Shown here piece after piece: positions 1-13,100 of a stretch of 64,000 nt of DNA; the stretch's first letter is position 1; every line of letters starts with the position of its first letter. The DNA is from Asparagopsis taxiformis. Taxonomy: Eukaryota; Rhodophyta; Florideophyceae; Bonnemaisoniales; Bonnemaisoniaceae. Position numbers and translations under genes: made by a program. The DNA lies in contig JALQPE010002716.1 in assembly GCA_030407315.1 (NCBI GenBank), positions 1 through 64,000 of the forward strand. Reading direction: 5' to 3'. Below the pieces are notes generated by a model, which did not search any database, was not told the origin of the DNA, and saw nothing but the letters and a program-made list of their open reading frames with translations.

Positions 1-300
1 CAATACTAGGACCCGACATCCAGTATACAATATATCAGCGAAAACCGGGAGGGAAGACAATTACAGCGGATGGTAATTCAGGGCCCATATCGGACCGTAT
101 TTTATTCTCTCATTTAGGAAACTGCTCGTATACAATACGTCTCTCTAGAATAGGGAATACATATCTGGTCAGAATAGGAAATAAATACCCGGTTAGAATA
201 GGAAATACGTACCATCCCAGAATAGGTTACGTATCCAGCCAGGATAAAATACGTATCCAGCCAGAATACGAAAAGTATCCAGCCAGAATACCTCAGCATA
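1..300. repeat. Left subterminal zone: end of 43-bp array and AGAATAGG repeats
   Basis: Positions 1-23 are the last unit of the 43-bp array seen complete at 35,980-36,411. From about 146 to 295 there are imperfect units of about 24-27 bp, each with AGAATAGG, AGAATAC or a close variant followed by an A/T-rich stretch. The same block recurs at 36,536-36,645 with fewer or altered units. Such subterminal repeats are commonly transposase-binding sites in CACTA/Plavaka-type elements; that role is inferred here. Confidence 0.7.
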
Positions 301-479
301 TCGTCGATCACCCATCTCCCTCACTATCGCGTTCTCCCTACCATCCGAACGCCATGCACACCATCCGCACATACTGCAGAGAACCCTCACGACCTAGATT
401 ACAAAAAATACGCTCCTTCCCAATACCATCCCGCTTTCCTCGACACCCCCCAGCCCATTAAATCATCAAGACATCAAAC

Positions 480-1680
480 ACGAACATGGTCAGCAAAATC
501 TTACACCACTTGAAACCCACTCTCACTTCTATCGTATGCCCCAAAATATACACATACCAGAAACACCTCACAGCTTCATTCCCCATCTTCCTACATCCCT
601 TCTTCACTCTCCTTCAGTCCTGCCGTTCCTGCTTCACCACTCCTGCATCACATACACAACATCAGAATCAACCACAACAGTCAGACTCAAAGCAACGCTA
701 CCACGACAGATATCCTAGAAACTCCCTTACTTACCTCTCCGAGAGGATGACTGAATCATCCATCCTACACAAAAATACAAACCATGATCCAAAAACCTTG
801 CAATGAATAATCAAAGTCAGCAGTCCATATCTTCGCAAAACAAGTCTTGGTGCTCTCAGTAAAACTTACCTTCTGTCATCAACATTTCCTGCATCATCTA
901 CACAACATCGAATCAACCACAACAGTCAGACTCAAAACCAAACTTTCCATCACAGCATACTTTCAAACTCGCACACTTACCTTCGCTCCACACAATACAC
1001 ACCATGACTCAATAGCTTCCAATGAAAAATATCGCATCAACGGAAATAGTCAGACTCAAAACCAACCTTCCCTCGCTGCTTACTTTCAAAACTCGCACAC
1101 TTACTTTACCCGTTCCATCCTGCACACAATAAAAACCATAAATCACGTAATCGTGTAGCCAAGAAAGTAGTCAGCATTCCGCATCTTCGCACAACCGGTC
1201 TGGGCGCCCAATGTGACTTACCTTCCGTCATCACTATTCCTCCATCACCTACGCAACATCGGATTCAATCGCAACAGTCAGATTGAAAACCAACGTTTCC
1301 CTCGCTACATACCCTGAGAACTCGCAAATGTACCTCTCATCCATCCTACACACAATACAAACCATGATCCAAAAACCTTGCAATTAACAATAATCATAGT
1401 CAGCAGTCCATATCTTCGCAAAGCACATCTTGGCACTCAATGAAACTTACCTTCCGTCATCAACATTCCTGCATCATCTACACAACATCGGAATCAACCA
1501 CAACAGTCAGACTCAAAATCAACCTTCCCTCACAGCATACTTTCAAAACTTCACGTACCTCTCTTCCATCCTCCGCTCAATACACACCATCAGTCAACAG
1601 GCTTCCCATGAAAAATATCGCATCAACGGAAATAGTCAGACTCAAAACCCACGCTTCCCTCAACGCATACCCTCGAGGGT
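480..1680 (+). repeat. Subterminal repeats with AGTCAGACTCAAAA motif (E1-L)
   Basis: Six diverged copies of AGTCAGACTCAAAA (or a near variant) lie near 674, 920, 1045, 1275, 1504 and 1632, inside imperfect units that also share ACACAACATCGGAATCAACC and CTTTCAAAACT. The + strand is strikingly poor in G. The same block is at about 36,840-38,040 in E1-R. Short frames in this block are by-products of the composition. No gene is visible. A role as transposase-binding subterminal repeats is inferred. Confidence 0.75.
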
Positions 1681-1696
1681 AGAGGATGGAACGAAG

Positions 1697-1733
1697 GTAC
1701 GTGCGCGAATCTTGACAAGATTCGCGCACGTAC
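1697..1733. repeat. 37-bp palindrome upstream of transposase gene (E1-L)
   Basis: Arms GTACGTGCGCGAATCTTG and its complement meet at a single central base. The E1-R copy (38,057-38,094) is a perfect 38-bp palindrome with TGATCA at its centre, so this copy has lost one T. It separates the G-poor subterminal repeats from the transposase promoter region. It could form a hairpin or be a dimeric protein-binding site. Confidence 0.85.
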
Positions 1734-2330
1734 AAAGCAAAGTCGGTCAAAGAAGATCAGTCGGTGATGAGGGGGAGTGGGAGCCTGCGGCGTCGACCGG
1801 ACAGCTTTCTGCGTCCGCTTAAGTCTTGCTGTGCATACTCGAAATCATCGCCGGCAGTGAGATTGAGTATGGCCCAAGCCATGGTCTCTGATTCCCCGAA
1901 CAAAGAGATCCGGATCGAGAACAACGAATATAAAACATATAATCATATATATGAGAATCCATTTGCTTTCCTTACATGATCTGTGGCATATCCGCTGTAA
2001 AGCACATTCAGATTCCACGAAGTTTGGAAATAAAAAAGTTTATTATTACAAATGAATTAATTGAAAATTCATCTCCCAGGGCAGTCGTTCGTCCTTCCAT
2101 GCACACGTTGCCAGCACGCAATGTGATGTAACAGTTGGAAATGATTGAACTCTCGGTTAAATTCCACCGTTGGGATGTCAGCTGGAGTGAGCACAAAACT
2201 ACTACCCAAAAAACTACGAACACGTTACATTCCAAGTCTCGAAAGCACCACAAAAATAAAATTGGTCGCATCTGGACGCCACAGTCTCCCTGTTCAGCTC
2301 GCAATCCTCCTTTTGCGTCAAAACTCGACA

Positions 2331-5300
2331 TGGAATGCAAGTATGAAGGGTGCTTCTACTACTGCGTAGATGCTTATGCGCTCGCGCTGCATGAGCGAAC
2401 GTGTCGCTACCGTTTTCCACCCCTCTCCCCAACATTTCAACAACGCTCGTGTCCCTGCCGTCACCCATGAGCCTGCTCGAAACGGCCGACCATGATTCCC
2501 CGCAACCCAGCTCCCAGACCCAGAATCTGGTCGTGCTTCCTCCAGCGACTCACCCTGTGACGCTTCGACTGCCACCAACCTCAACCCCCTCCCGCGCAGA
2601 CCTCCTCGTGCAATCCTCGCCGCCAGTCTCACAAACCTCGAGTACAAGGCCGGCGCTGGCCGCGTGAGCGAAGTCATCACCATCCTACAAGACCCCGCAT
2701 TCTCCTAGAAAAGTTCACAGCAGCGCGTTCGCACCGTAGAAGAATGTCGCCACGTTTTACGCTTCCATGGTCGAAAACACATTTCCGCACCGAAGGTTAC
2801 AAGAGCCACATCATTCCAGACAAAACTGGTAAGTACTCGCACAGCTGTACCTCCGCGACCCAGTCGACATGCTCCGCAGGCAGTTAGCACTGGCTAACGA
2901 CCAAAATACTCTCTTCCACCCCTCCCCACAGACCGCCCAGACGGCACCGCAATATTTTCTCATCCCCTACAACAGAATTCGCGAAAACGCTGCACCAGGT
3001 TACTAGACAGCGCGTGCAGCTCTCGGAAGATCCACAGGTCGTATGGGCAGAGGGAAAATGATCGCTTCCTCCTTTGCCGGCCTCCTCCAAGTGTACTCCG
3101 ACAGAGCAGCACAAGCTCAAGAGCTCCGCAATCGTCGCATACCCCATACACGTCACACTGCTCAACTTCTCCGCCCCCCTCCGTCGCCACTGCATCCGTA
3201 CCGGCCTCACCATCGTCGGGTATCTTCCGTACATTGTTAACCCTTCGTCCAACGCCTTGTTCGGTGATGAAATGCGACAACCTCTAGTTCTGCTAGTCGC
3301 GCTCGCAAAATTGATATTCTTCATAAAGCACTCGAAAAAGTGTTTTCGTCCCTATCCACCGCGTTCTCTCCGGGTTCCCCTGCACAGACTCCACTGCAAC
3401 TGCCCGCCAATGCTTTCCATCCTAGCCAATTATTGCTGCGACTTTCCAGAGGCAAAGAGCTCTCATCACTCGCACACCACTCAGCACTACCACCACACAT
3501 CCCTGCCACCGCTGCTACATCCCGCCACTCAACTTGAATCCAGCGCGCCACACCAGCCCCGCTCCCTCGATGATACACGCTCTGCACGCCAAGAGAGCGC
3601 TCAGAGCATACAACTGCTCCGCTCGAAGCTCTCTCCCTCCTCGAACAACACTCTGTCTCGAATCGACCGCTTTTTACCACCAACAGTCCCCTAGACCCCT
3701 ACAACATTTTCTCCTTCGAGCCTCTGCACAATCTCCACCTCGGCATCTCAAAGCTCATCAAACAGTGCATTGTCCACCGCCTCAGCTCCCCAGACACCAC
3801 CACCACTGCCTCCCATTCCGGGACACCCGCACCTTCAAGAAGGTGAAAAAATCCATCCCTCGCCGGCTCAAACAGCATTCTGTCCGCTATCGAACGCGAC
3901 TACTACATCAACGGTCTTCATGTCGACTTCTCAAGGGTGAGAAGGGCACCAATTTGAACGGCCTCTTCACGGAGGACGGCATACGCGGCATGCTCGCAGC
4001 CAAAGACTATCACCATGTCGACATGGTGTTCCCTTTCATCGCAGCATTCATTGACACATGCTGTGACGAAGTAGATACAGCCCCCCTCACTCCATCTGCA
4101 CGCAATACTCTGACCTCGTCGCATGGGTCATGAAACGCGGTCGCATCAAGCACTGGACTGCCGCCGAACTAGAAAGCCTCCAGAAACTCCATTTCCTATT
4201 TCAAACAATCAATGCTCTCCACCCTCGGCCCATTCCACACCACAGGTCTCTCAAAACTTTCAAGTTCCATCTTCTAGACCATCTTCCCGGTGACTTGCAG
4301 AGATATGGCGCCCTGGAACACATTGATGCAGGCCCCTACGAACACTCGCATCTCTGTTCAAACAGAGTTATAGGAAAACTCTCGAAGGCGCTCCACAGCC
4401 ATGGAAGAGACTATCGCCACATGGAATTCTCTTGCCACTCCAACTGGTCATACCCCATCGAACACATGGGAAACGCACGCATGATATCGCCCACAGACGG
4501 TGCAGTACTCGTTCGCGACGGATTCACCGTTGCACTGCACGACTTTGCCTCCCTGCTGCCCGATGCAACCTCCTCGTTGCAGATATCGACGGACAGCCCG
4601 ATCCTGCCACTCTTTTGCCGCTGCACAACTCCTCGTTCCCGTCTGGCACCATAACGCTATTCCAGCAACTCGGTGACACAGCTGCAAAGCGTTCCTCACC
4701 CTCGCTAGACTGCGCGCCACGGCAGAAGGCCCTCCAATACATGACATGGACATTTCCGTCACCGTGGTAAAGTCCGCCTACGTCATGGGAGGGTACGTCC
4801 CAGATGCCGACGACTTTGACCCGCACAGTGGCATGCTTCGCCCCACAAACGTGTCGAGGCACAAGCAGCAGCGCGTCTTTGCAACTTCATCGTTCGGCCC
4901 CGCAAAGAGATCGCAGTACTCCTTTGTCGTCATCTCCGGAACTGCCGATGACTACAGAACCATATGGGTAGGCGCGTCCTGGCACTGGTACGCCTGCAGT
5001 CTCAAAACCTGTTTCAACCTGTAGAACTCGCTTTCGTTCAGTATATGACCTGCTTTGCCCCAAAAACCGCTGTGGAAAAATCACTTGGGTGCATTTGTTT
5101 AAAGTGGTCCACATGGGACCCGGACAACGGATCCGTTGACAGCAATGACACTGCATCCCACAGTGCAGGTGGTCCTTGGTTTGACCTCATCCTGCATCTA
5201 CTATATATCTGGCACCGTGCACATCGTACGAAGTAACTTTCCAGTCAAGCCATTTACGAAACAAATGCACTGGTCGGACCACCGTTTCTATCTCAACCGC

Positions 5301-5353
5301 TTCTACACCCCAACACTGATTACCAATTCACAGATGATAATGAAGAAGAATAA
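2331..5353 (+). pseudogene. Plavaka-like DDE transposase, frameshifted copy (E1-L)
   Basis: This is the same gene as 38,691-41,730, broken by many 1-2 bp indels, so no single frame is longer than about 200 codons. Recognisable pieces include the N-terminal zinc-finger-like segment (CKYEGCFYYC...HERTC), the AYPIHVTLLNF-type segment, the HNLHLGISKLIK segment and the C-terminal KFHLLDHLPGDLQRYGALEH block. At about 3,825 this copy keeps the reading frame (GACACCCGCACC) where E1-R has one extra base. The two copies together therefore support one continuous ancestral frame. Almost all differences between copies are single-base indels, which could be true decay or assembly error. The stop codon is at 5,351-5,353, 77 bp from the convergent coiled-coil gene. 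Confidence 0.8.
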
Positions 5354-5430
5354 ATCTAAATCGCAGCACTCTATTGATAATGTACTACATGATAAACCTT
5401 CTAGTCAACGTCACATTTACTGCACTAATT

Positions 5431-7708
5431 TCAACCATCCTCCATTACGCCAAAACCGTTATCAGCAGTGGCTGCATGGCGCCGCTCCATGCCCCCATAC
5501 TGTGGGGCATTGATTTCGACATTCAGGTTTGCAGTCAGGTGTCCAGCAATATGGGTCAACGACGAAAAGTTCTGCGCCAATTAGTCCTTGCGCAATCACA
5601 CAATCCATTACAGCACCGAGGTTTGACGTAATATGCGATTGAATCCAATCCTCGGACACTAGAACAAGTGATGAGCAGCGGTTTTACATCATCAACGACA
5701 TGAACAATTCCAGACCCTCTCCGCTTTGCCACACTTCAACAGCCTCTCTCGTCACAGTACGGCTTGCAAACACATGCCGTGACTGTGCACTAGTCGCTGT
5801 TCGCTCTCGACAACGTCCGTTTCTTCCCTTGCTTGCGAGCCTTGGAGACAAGACATGCAGTACACCACCATACCAACTAATTGCTGAAAAGCTACCCCCA
5901 CATATGACTGTACCGCCTTGTAAACTCTTCTGCCGTGCACCTCCTTTCCCCTTCGGTTCATCCAAACACCCACAGTAGTCACTAGCCAAGCATCAGGCGC
6001 GCCAGCGTTAGTATGCTCGTCTCTATGTCCATTACTGTTCTGGTCGTATCGAATAACCCTGAAGATGTCCAGCACATTCACAGCTACTCGGTTGTTAAAC
6101 CATGCATCACCATTCACTTCCATTTCGAAGCTGTCAGGAACCAAGCCTTTGCTGTATCGCAGCTCTGAGAACGGTGCCGTTCGCCACCCCCCATATCCAA
6201 ATCACCTTACTTTCCCGTTTCAAAAGCTTCTCAGGACGCTTCGCGCTTTTGTTCCTCTCGCTCGTCCATCTCAGCTCGCGTCGTCAGCATCGTGCATCTA
6301 GACATTAATTTCGTGTACCCCAGCGAACCGAACAATCTGTCCCTCGCATTACGCTTCCGTGCACTCATCACGTCGGACAGTTTCTGCGTCACCTTCACTT
6401 TCAATTCCTTGCTCCCCGCCACAGCCTCTTGACAGCACACACGCTGCTCCTCATCGGAAAACACATCACACCACGGACTTTGACGCAGTACGTGTCGCAC
6501 CAAGTCATTCAGCAGATCACTCTCGTCCCTGTACGAAGGTGTATACCACTGCAGATTCTTGATGATATAGCCCGGAGGGGTAGCAATATATCCTACACCG
6601 TTTTCGCTCCAAAGTGCCCCTTCTACCGGCTCTACCTCGATGGTACGTCCAGTCCAACGTCTCTGCGTTTGTTCCGCTATAGGGTCCAGCTCCATAGTCT
6701 CGTTCTTGCACCACTTTGTCAGGTTTTCCTCAACCGCCCTAAGAACTCCAAGGTATTTCACAGGAATGGCTTTCTGTATTTTCGACTTACCGCCACCGTG
6801 ATCACTGATTCTACCTGTTCTCGCAATTGCAGTAAGGCTGGCATTTTCCGCCTGCAGAGTCTTCACCTTAGCCTCCAACGCAACAATCTCCGTGGTGAGC
6901 GCCTTGTTTGCTATGTCCTGGCTAAACACTTTTTTTTCCAGCTCCGCGATCTTCTTCTTCTGCGCATTGATGCGACTCGCCATTAAATCGATGGATTCCG
7001 GCGGATGCAACCTCTCTGCCCTCACCGTCCCCCCATCTCCCACGCTATCGGGAATATGATGTCCTCCATCGCCAATAGCCTGACGTCGCGGGGGCGTTAC
7101 GCGCATATTTGGCACCAATGACACTCTGTTGTGACGAGGCCCGCACTCCGGCTGCTCTCTCCCCTCAGTACCACCTGACCGCCGATGATAGTTGGCATCC
7201 TGTGAACGTTGCTCAGAAACAACATCCCTTGCCGCTATCCTCGGGTCCCTGACTGCATTACCTGCTGGGGCTGATGTACTCGGCATAGTTGGCGCAGTGG
7301 GGGTCACAGCCTCCAGTGTGTCGGAAGCCCCCGGCTGGGACTCCGTCTGCAGCACCTCCGCATCTGCCAACCCGGGAGGAACTACCTTTGCCATAGCACT
7401 CTGCCGCAATTCCAACATGTTTTGAGCCACTATCATGTCATCATCATGATGTTCACTGTCCCTGCGAGCACGCTTGCCTCGGTCAAGCCCCATCTCTCTC
7501 CGCGCCGTTCCTCCTTCCTCACTTTCTCGCTGCGGATCCCCAGTTCTGCGCCGGTCCGTCTTGCGACTACCGGACCGCGGTCAATGCTGCCGGTAGGCCC
7601 AGACCGCTTCTTCGCACGGGATTGTCGGGCACTCGATACAGCAGCTGCTGACCGGGTTTTCTGGAGGCCCGGAGGCTTTGGAGCTTTCTTCGCAATACGC
7701 GGCGGCAT
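5431..7708 (-). pseudogene. Coiled-coil accessory protein of E1, frameshifted copy
   Basis: The likely start is the ATG at 7,708 (MPPRIAKKAPKPPGLQK), which is missing from E1-R. The frame breaks at about 7,583 (one base fewer than E1-R). It then stays open for 420 codons (7,493-6,231) and breaks several more times before the stop at 5,431. Visible parts: a basic, disordered N terminus; a heptad-rich coiled coil from ASRINAQKKKIAELEKKV to about AKVKTLQAENASLTAI; and a conserved-looking C-terminal half with aromatic and helical segments (for example KLSDVMSARKRNARDRLFG). I do not recognise the family. It converges on the transposase gene, as accessory second genes often do in large transposons, so a role as a transposition or DNA-binding partner is inferred only from position. 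Ancestral length is about 755 codons. Confidence 0.65.
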
Positions 7709-7864
7709 AATGAAGCTTTCCCGGAAGCGATGGAACGATTGAGTTGCACGAGATACAAAAAAGATTGCTGTATAGTGTCGGTAACCACAACGGTCTGCGA
7801 TGAACGTTCAGGTCAGGTCAAGTACCGGATAATACGCCAACAGCCCAGATTGTATACGGTAGGC

Positions 7865-8500
7865 AGTCATCAACAGTATTTAATGAGGTACAATTACAGC
7901 TGTCGAGCTAGGCCGCGAGCACCCCTATGTCCGGAAGACGTCCTGATTTGAATTAAAATTTGGGCTATTCTCAAAAACATGCACATGTGAACATGTTTTT
8001 GAGATGGGGGTGTGCCGTACGGCACAATCGACCGCCCAAATCGATGTTTTTTGCAATATTTTTTTGTGCCCGAAATTTTAGAATTTCTGGGCTGGCCAGC
8101 AATGCAATCGAGCTGGACATCCACCGGACGTCCATTTCAGGTTGGTCGTGAGAGAGCGGGGCGGGACCATGATGGAACAAGGACCAAGACCTGTCCCTGG
8201 CGTATTGAGCCTGAAATTGACCCTTCGTCAGACGCCATTTAGCCTTACAGTTGGTGCTTACAGAAGCCAGTGATGACCCCGCTCGGGGCGGCGGTCGGTT
8301 CCTGGGGCCGTTGTGGCCAAATTAGACACCCTGATTTGAATTAAAATTTGGGCTATTCTCAAAAACATGCACATGTGAACATGTTTTTGAAATGGGGGTG
8401 TGCCGTACGGCACAATCGGCCGCCCAAATCAAGGTTTTTTACAATATTTTTGCTGCCCGAAATTCTACAATTTCTGGGCTGGCCAGTAATGCATTAGCTA
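7865..8500 (-). repeat. Palindrome-bearing repeat units of E1, reverse orientation
   Basis: One full unit of about 390 bp (about 7,945-8,335) and one partial unit (about 8,335-8,500), in reverse orientation relative to the arrays at 13.5-14.6 and 19.2-21.1 kb. Each carries the perfect 14-bp palindrome GTGCCGTACGGCAC (8,012-8,025 and 8,400-8,413). Next to it is an imperfect palindrome built on AAAAACATG...CATGTTTTT, and the full unit also has GGACATCC...GGACGTCC. A boundary block (AGGGGTGCTCGC...GACAGCTGTAATT on the minus strand, about 7,870-7,945) recurs in the opposite orientation at about 14,615-14,675. The array lies upstream of the coiled-coil gene start. Confidence 0.85.
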
Positions 8501-8960
8501 TGTGCTCTAAACCGATTCTAACAAGCAGAAAGAATCCTCTCCTTCATGACGATGCTCTCGAATTGAGTGCAATGCAACGGACTCCCTCCAGGAGAACGAC
8601 AAAGCATCGTCTTTTGCAAGACATTTTCGTACGAAAAATAATCGAAACACATATTTGACTTTAACCTAACAGCTATCGCGAGCACCGTACTCAGCTAAAT
8701 TTCCTCTGTAATTTCCTTCCTCCAACCAATCAATAGCCGCTTGGTCACAGGCTTAAAAGCCTTCCACTATTTGTCCTATCCATCGAAGAGGGTTCGATCC
8801 AGGCCTTGATGGGTGTGGAACCCGAGAACTTGAAAATGGAACATATTGCGACAGAGATGAGATGTCATTCTCTTTCGTTTACTTTTTTCTAACAAGATTC
8901 TAAACGTCTACGCAGCGGAACGAACCCAATGTCGTCCGTCCGTTTTCAGCCCGGTGAGAT
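8500..8960. other. Non-coding stretch, nothing recognised
   Basis: No credible frame or RNA motif. A GGGTTCGATCC match near 8,785 resembles a tRNA B box, but no A box or cloverleaf arms can be placed around it. Confidence 0.5.
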
Positions 8961-8964
8961 GTTT

Positions 8965-9300
8965 TTGCCATTAACGGAGGTGGAGGCGGCTATGGAGGAA
9001 GCCTGCGGTTCGGGTATTCTTTCCATTAACGGAGGTGGAGGTGGCGGCTTTGGAGGAAGCCTGGAGAACATGTGAGATGTCAGTACCCATGGATCACAAG
9101 AAAAACATGTAGAGGTCCAGTTTGGATATTGTTGCCATTAACGGAGGCGGAGGAGGCGGCTACGGTGGAAGCCTGGAGAGCATGTGAGATGTCAGTACCC
9201 ATGGATCACATGAAGAACATGTTGAGGTGCGGTTCGGATATTCTTTCCATTAACGGAGGCGGAGGAGGCGGCTACGGTGGAAGCCTGGAGAAGAATAGAA
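8965..9300 (+). repeat. Imperfect GGA-rich tandem repeat
   Basis: Four copies of CATTAACGGAGGNGGAGG-type sequence start near 8,969, 9,025, 9,134 and 9,247. The last three have a spacing of about 110 bp and share GGAAGCCTGGAGA and CAGTACCCATGGATCACA. In one frame the core reads INGGGGGGYGGSLE, but the frame is not kept between copies, so I treat it as a DNA repeat and not as a glycine-rich protein. Confidence 0.65.
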
Positions 9301-9589
9301 TAGTCCTATACCCATGGATCACAAGTAGACGTAGTTGGGCTCCTTTTCGAAGCCCATTCGTCTCTTGAATAAATTTAGCACCCAAATCATATACGATTGC
9401 CGAGTTGACACCCCGTATGTCTCGTTGGTAGAAATAGCAGGGGTTCCACCACTCAGCTGGCGGGAAGTAGTTACTGATTATATGAGATATGGCTTAGCTC
9501 CCGCCAAAACCGATAGCTCTGGGCTCAGGTTCTCCAAATGTGGTTATACGAATGTGTTCTGACAATGGTAGAAGACGAATATCTGCATC

Positions 9590-9790
9590 CTGCTTTGAAT
9601 TAAAATTTGGGCTATTCTCAAAAACATGCACATGTGAACATGTTTTTGAGATGGGGGTGTGCCGTACGGCACAATCGACCGCCGAAATCGATGTTTTTTG
9701 CAATATTTTTTCTGCCCGAAATTGTAGAATTTCTGGGCTGGCCAGCAATGCATCTGAGTCGGACATCCCCACGTCCAGTGGCCGTCCGGA
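9590..9790 (-). repeat. Palindrome-bearing repeat upstream of gene A, reverse orientation
   Basis: A partial unit of the E1 repeat family with GTGCCGTACGGCAC at 9,659-9,672. It faces the forward unit at 13,530-13,735, so gene A is bracketed by inverted copies. It ends about 310 bp before the gene A start codon, which suits a promoter-proximal binding site. Confidence 0.85.
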
Positions 9791-10103
9791 TGTCGCTCAC
9801 CTGGTAAGCGTGAGGCACCTGTGTCAACCTATGTGACTGGCGGCCTTGCAGTACAACACTCAAAGGCAGGGAATCACAATCTTTTTAAAATTTTTTCTCT
9901 ACCACGTATCCGTCACAACTTATTACCTACACCGGTTACGGGTTTCAAGACCTTTCCAGTGCTGTGTACCCGTATACTCTGTTCCGTTCGATATCAACCA
10001 GTGTTCCTCACGAAAGAGTGCAAACGTCACGAGATACGTCGTCAAATTTGACTGTCTCGCCGAGCGGTCGCCATCCTGTACCGAATTTTCCACTCATTCC
10101 ATT

Positions 10104-13100
10104 ATGACGAATAAGCGCAGGCGCAACAGCAATCCGATCGTTGACGACGCAACCGTGCCAATTCTGCGCGAACCCGCTAGCCCTTGGGAGGATTCTAGTG
10201 ACATGGGTACACGTCGAAACGTAGGTCGCGCCGCCCGCGAAACTACTCTCGCTGGCAAAGACTTCCTCCGCCTCTTGCTGGATTTATTCGCCCACTCAAG
10301 TTTCGCAGACTTGACGGACAAGCCGGGAGGTTTCACATACGCGGACCTTGGCGCTTGGGTTGCGCAGGGCACGGAAGAACAATTTGTGGCGCTGCAAGGT
10401 CGACTCAGCATGTCCTTCAGCGGTCGTTCGAAGAATGCTGGAGTCGAGGCGGATGTTGCCGAAATCGTCATGGCAGAGATGAACGTTGAGCGAGCCAAGC
10501 AGATTGTTCGTCTGGCATTACCCATTGCCGAGTTTTCAAGACAGGATGAGCGTATCGGGCAATGGGTTGAGCACTGCATCCTTTCTGGGATCGTGCCGCA
10601 GACCTTCCTTATTGGATGTAACATGCTTCCTTCGCCACTACAGGCGCCGCAGCGCGGGGAACCAAGCGCCTTCGTTCTTGCTCCACCGGAAACGTTCGAG
10701 GTATTGATGTATTTCCAAGCGTTGTCTATCATCCGAAATCACAACAAGAACCTGCCGCGTCGCCGAATAGGAGATGCGGCCGAAGAGGGGAACGAAGCCG
10801 CACGCGTCCCAGCCCATCGGAAAAGCACTAATCGAGCTTGTTACGTGGTTCAAGTTTTATACCATGCTTGGACCGATGTGGCCTACGCCGCAAAGTTTTC
10901 CAGCTTCGAAGAGTTGATGGCGCCGTACATCATTTTCGACAGCAGTGAGCATTGGTTTGACGTGCTCGATGAAGGTCTATTCGCACCGATGGAGCAGAAG
11001 CTAGATCTCTACCACAACAAAGCTCCCCTATCTCATCCTGATGGATATGGTGGAAAAGTAGAGACAAGAACCAGTGCGCAGCACAGTGCATTTAGGGACC
11101 TTGTGAGGAAGTTCTTCGACCGGTTGCAGTTTCTTATCGTCAACCCGGACCTGTACACCTGGCCGGAGTCCGACCGCTGGGGGGCACTGGAAATATACTT
11201 CTCAAGCGGAAATCCGGACAAGCTGCCAGCGTATTTTGACACCCTCGACGAAGACGTTATGGCTGTCCTCCGCCCGGCACCACAAGCCGCGGACGCAGAA
11301 AAGGTCCCCAAGCCGGTTGATGACACTCCCACTCGTCGCAACACAGGAGGGAGAGGTTTGGTTCCGTCGACAAGACACACAACCAGGCTTCAACTTGGAC
11401 CTGGGAGGACCAGTCTTACTGCCCAAGGGCCGTCTCCCCCGTCACCGTCACCCCATGCGACAGAAGAGCAGGAAAGTGAAGGGCAGGCTCTCGCAAAGGA
11501 CTTTCTTTCGAAAATGAGTCAGTATTGCCGGGTGTACGACGTCCCTTTCGAAGATTTGGTCAGTGCCGACGAGAGCCGAGAACACGTGCCCATCACGGGC
11601 AACGTTCAGCTCATTCTGACTGATCCGCCCTACAATGTTCGTCGTAAGAGGAACGATTCCAACTCTTCGTACGACAGGCTAACTGCAGAAGATATGCAGG
11701 CTAGCATCGAAGTGTTTGACGAGCTGTTGCGCCCCGGTGGCCACGGCATCGTGTTCTGCTCGGTTTTGCAGTTCTACGAATGGTTCCATTACTTGGAAAC
11801 GTACAAAGGACCGCAGTCAGAAGGCCCAACCGATACTGCTGCCAGTGATGACGGGTCGGATGAAGAAGAGGTTACGTCCATGAATTCGGACTCCGAAGCA
11901 TCGCAGCACAGTGGCGAAGAAAGTGCGGATGAGGAGGAGGACGAGGAGGAGGAGGACGTCGTTCGGAATTCAGTTTTCTTCGTTGACGAGGTACCTCTGT
12001 TGTTTGTCCGACTACCTGGGCACCTCTATCAAATGCCGGGGCGGAAGAGGTACCAACGCATGAACATGGCAGAGGTCGCTATCCACTTCTGGAAGCGAGG
12101 TGTTCCGTTCAAGACCGGAAGCGAGATGGTGGCCTATAGGAACCACGGATACATGGACGGCACGTACCCGGCGTGGTGCAACGTCACCATCAATATGCCC
12201 GCCATCGATTCGAATGAGATGGTGTGGCGAACAAGGAGCACAACCGGTGCTACGGTCAGAGTTCGTGCAGAGCAGAAGAGCGTCGCTCTCATGATGGAGT
12301 TGATCAGCCAGCATTCACAGCCTGGTGATATTGTTGTCGATCCATTCTCTGGCACTTTCGCGACGGGAAAAGCAGCTATGAGCTTGCCTGAGCACCGTGT
12401 TTTCGTCGGCAGTGACATGGACAAATTGTGTGTGGTACGATCGCTTCCAAAGCTGTGTGCAGTCATGTCACGTGTAATTCTTTCAAACAACACTGACATG
12501 AGGGTCACGACAGAAGCGAAACAGAGTGCTGAGAAGTTCTTGGCGTCCCCCTCTGTCACGATGCGTACGCAGAGGGAACGCAGGATCATCGAACCCCCAC
12601 CTGGCCTTCCCCTGTACCAGAGGTTCCCGAAATATATTCGGCAGTACCTCTGGCAGCTGTGCCCAGAGTCGATTGCGTCGCGCGAGCACATGGAGAAACC
12701 GGTACATTATTGGCCACCTTCCCTGCGCCGCTGGTTGCAAACTGAAAACCCTCGCGTGATGCGGGCACACGATTGTGTTGCGAAAAAATTGAGCGTTCGA
12801 CCATCGCTGATTAAGCATCCAAATGCAGGAAGAGGGCTCTTCGCTGAACAGACATTTAATGTTGGTGACGAAGTATGTGCATACTACGGAACTGTTGTGT
12901 ACTCTGATATGAGCAAGGAGTCGATGAGGTTCGCGTACGGAGAGGGTCACATGGCGATAACGAAGGAAACATTCTTGATGTATGCTATCAAGCTGTATGC
13001 AACAGCGGAGGACGACGAAAACATCGAGCATCCAATTTGGATTGTTCCGGCTCCGTTCTGTTCGGCGCAGTTCATCAACGACCCGCGGTATTTGCGAGGT

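Noticed and set aside
8780..8800. tRNA gene at a GGGTTCGATCC match
   Set aside because: No A box, acceptor stem or anticodon arm can be placed.
9072..9368. Glycine-rich protein gene
   Set aside because: The GGA-rich repeat is read in different frames in successive copies, so there is no selection for the peptide.
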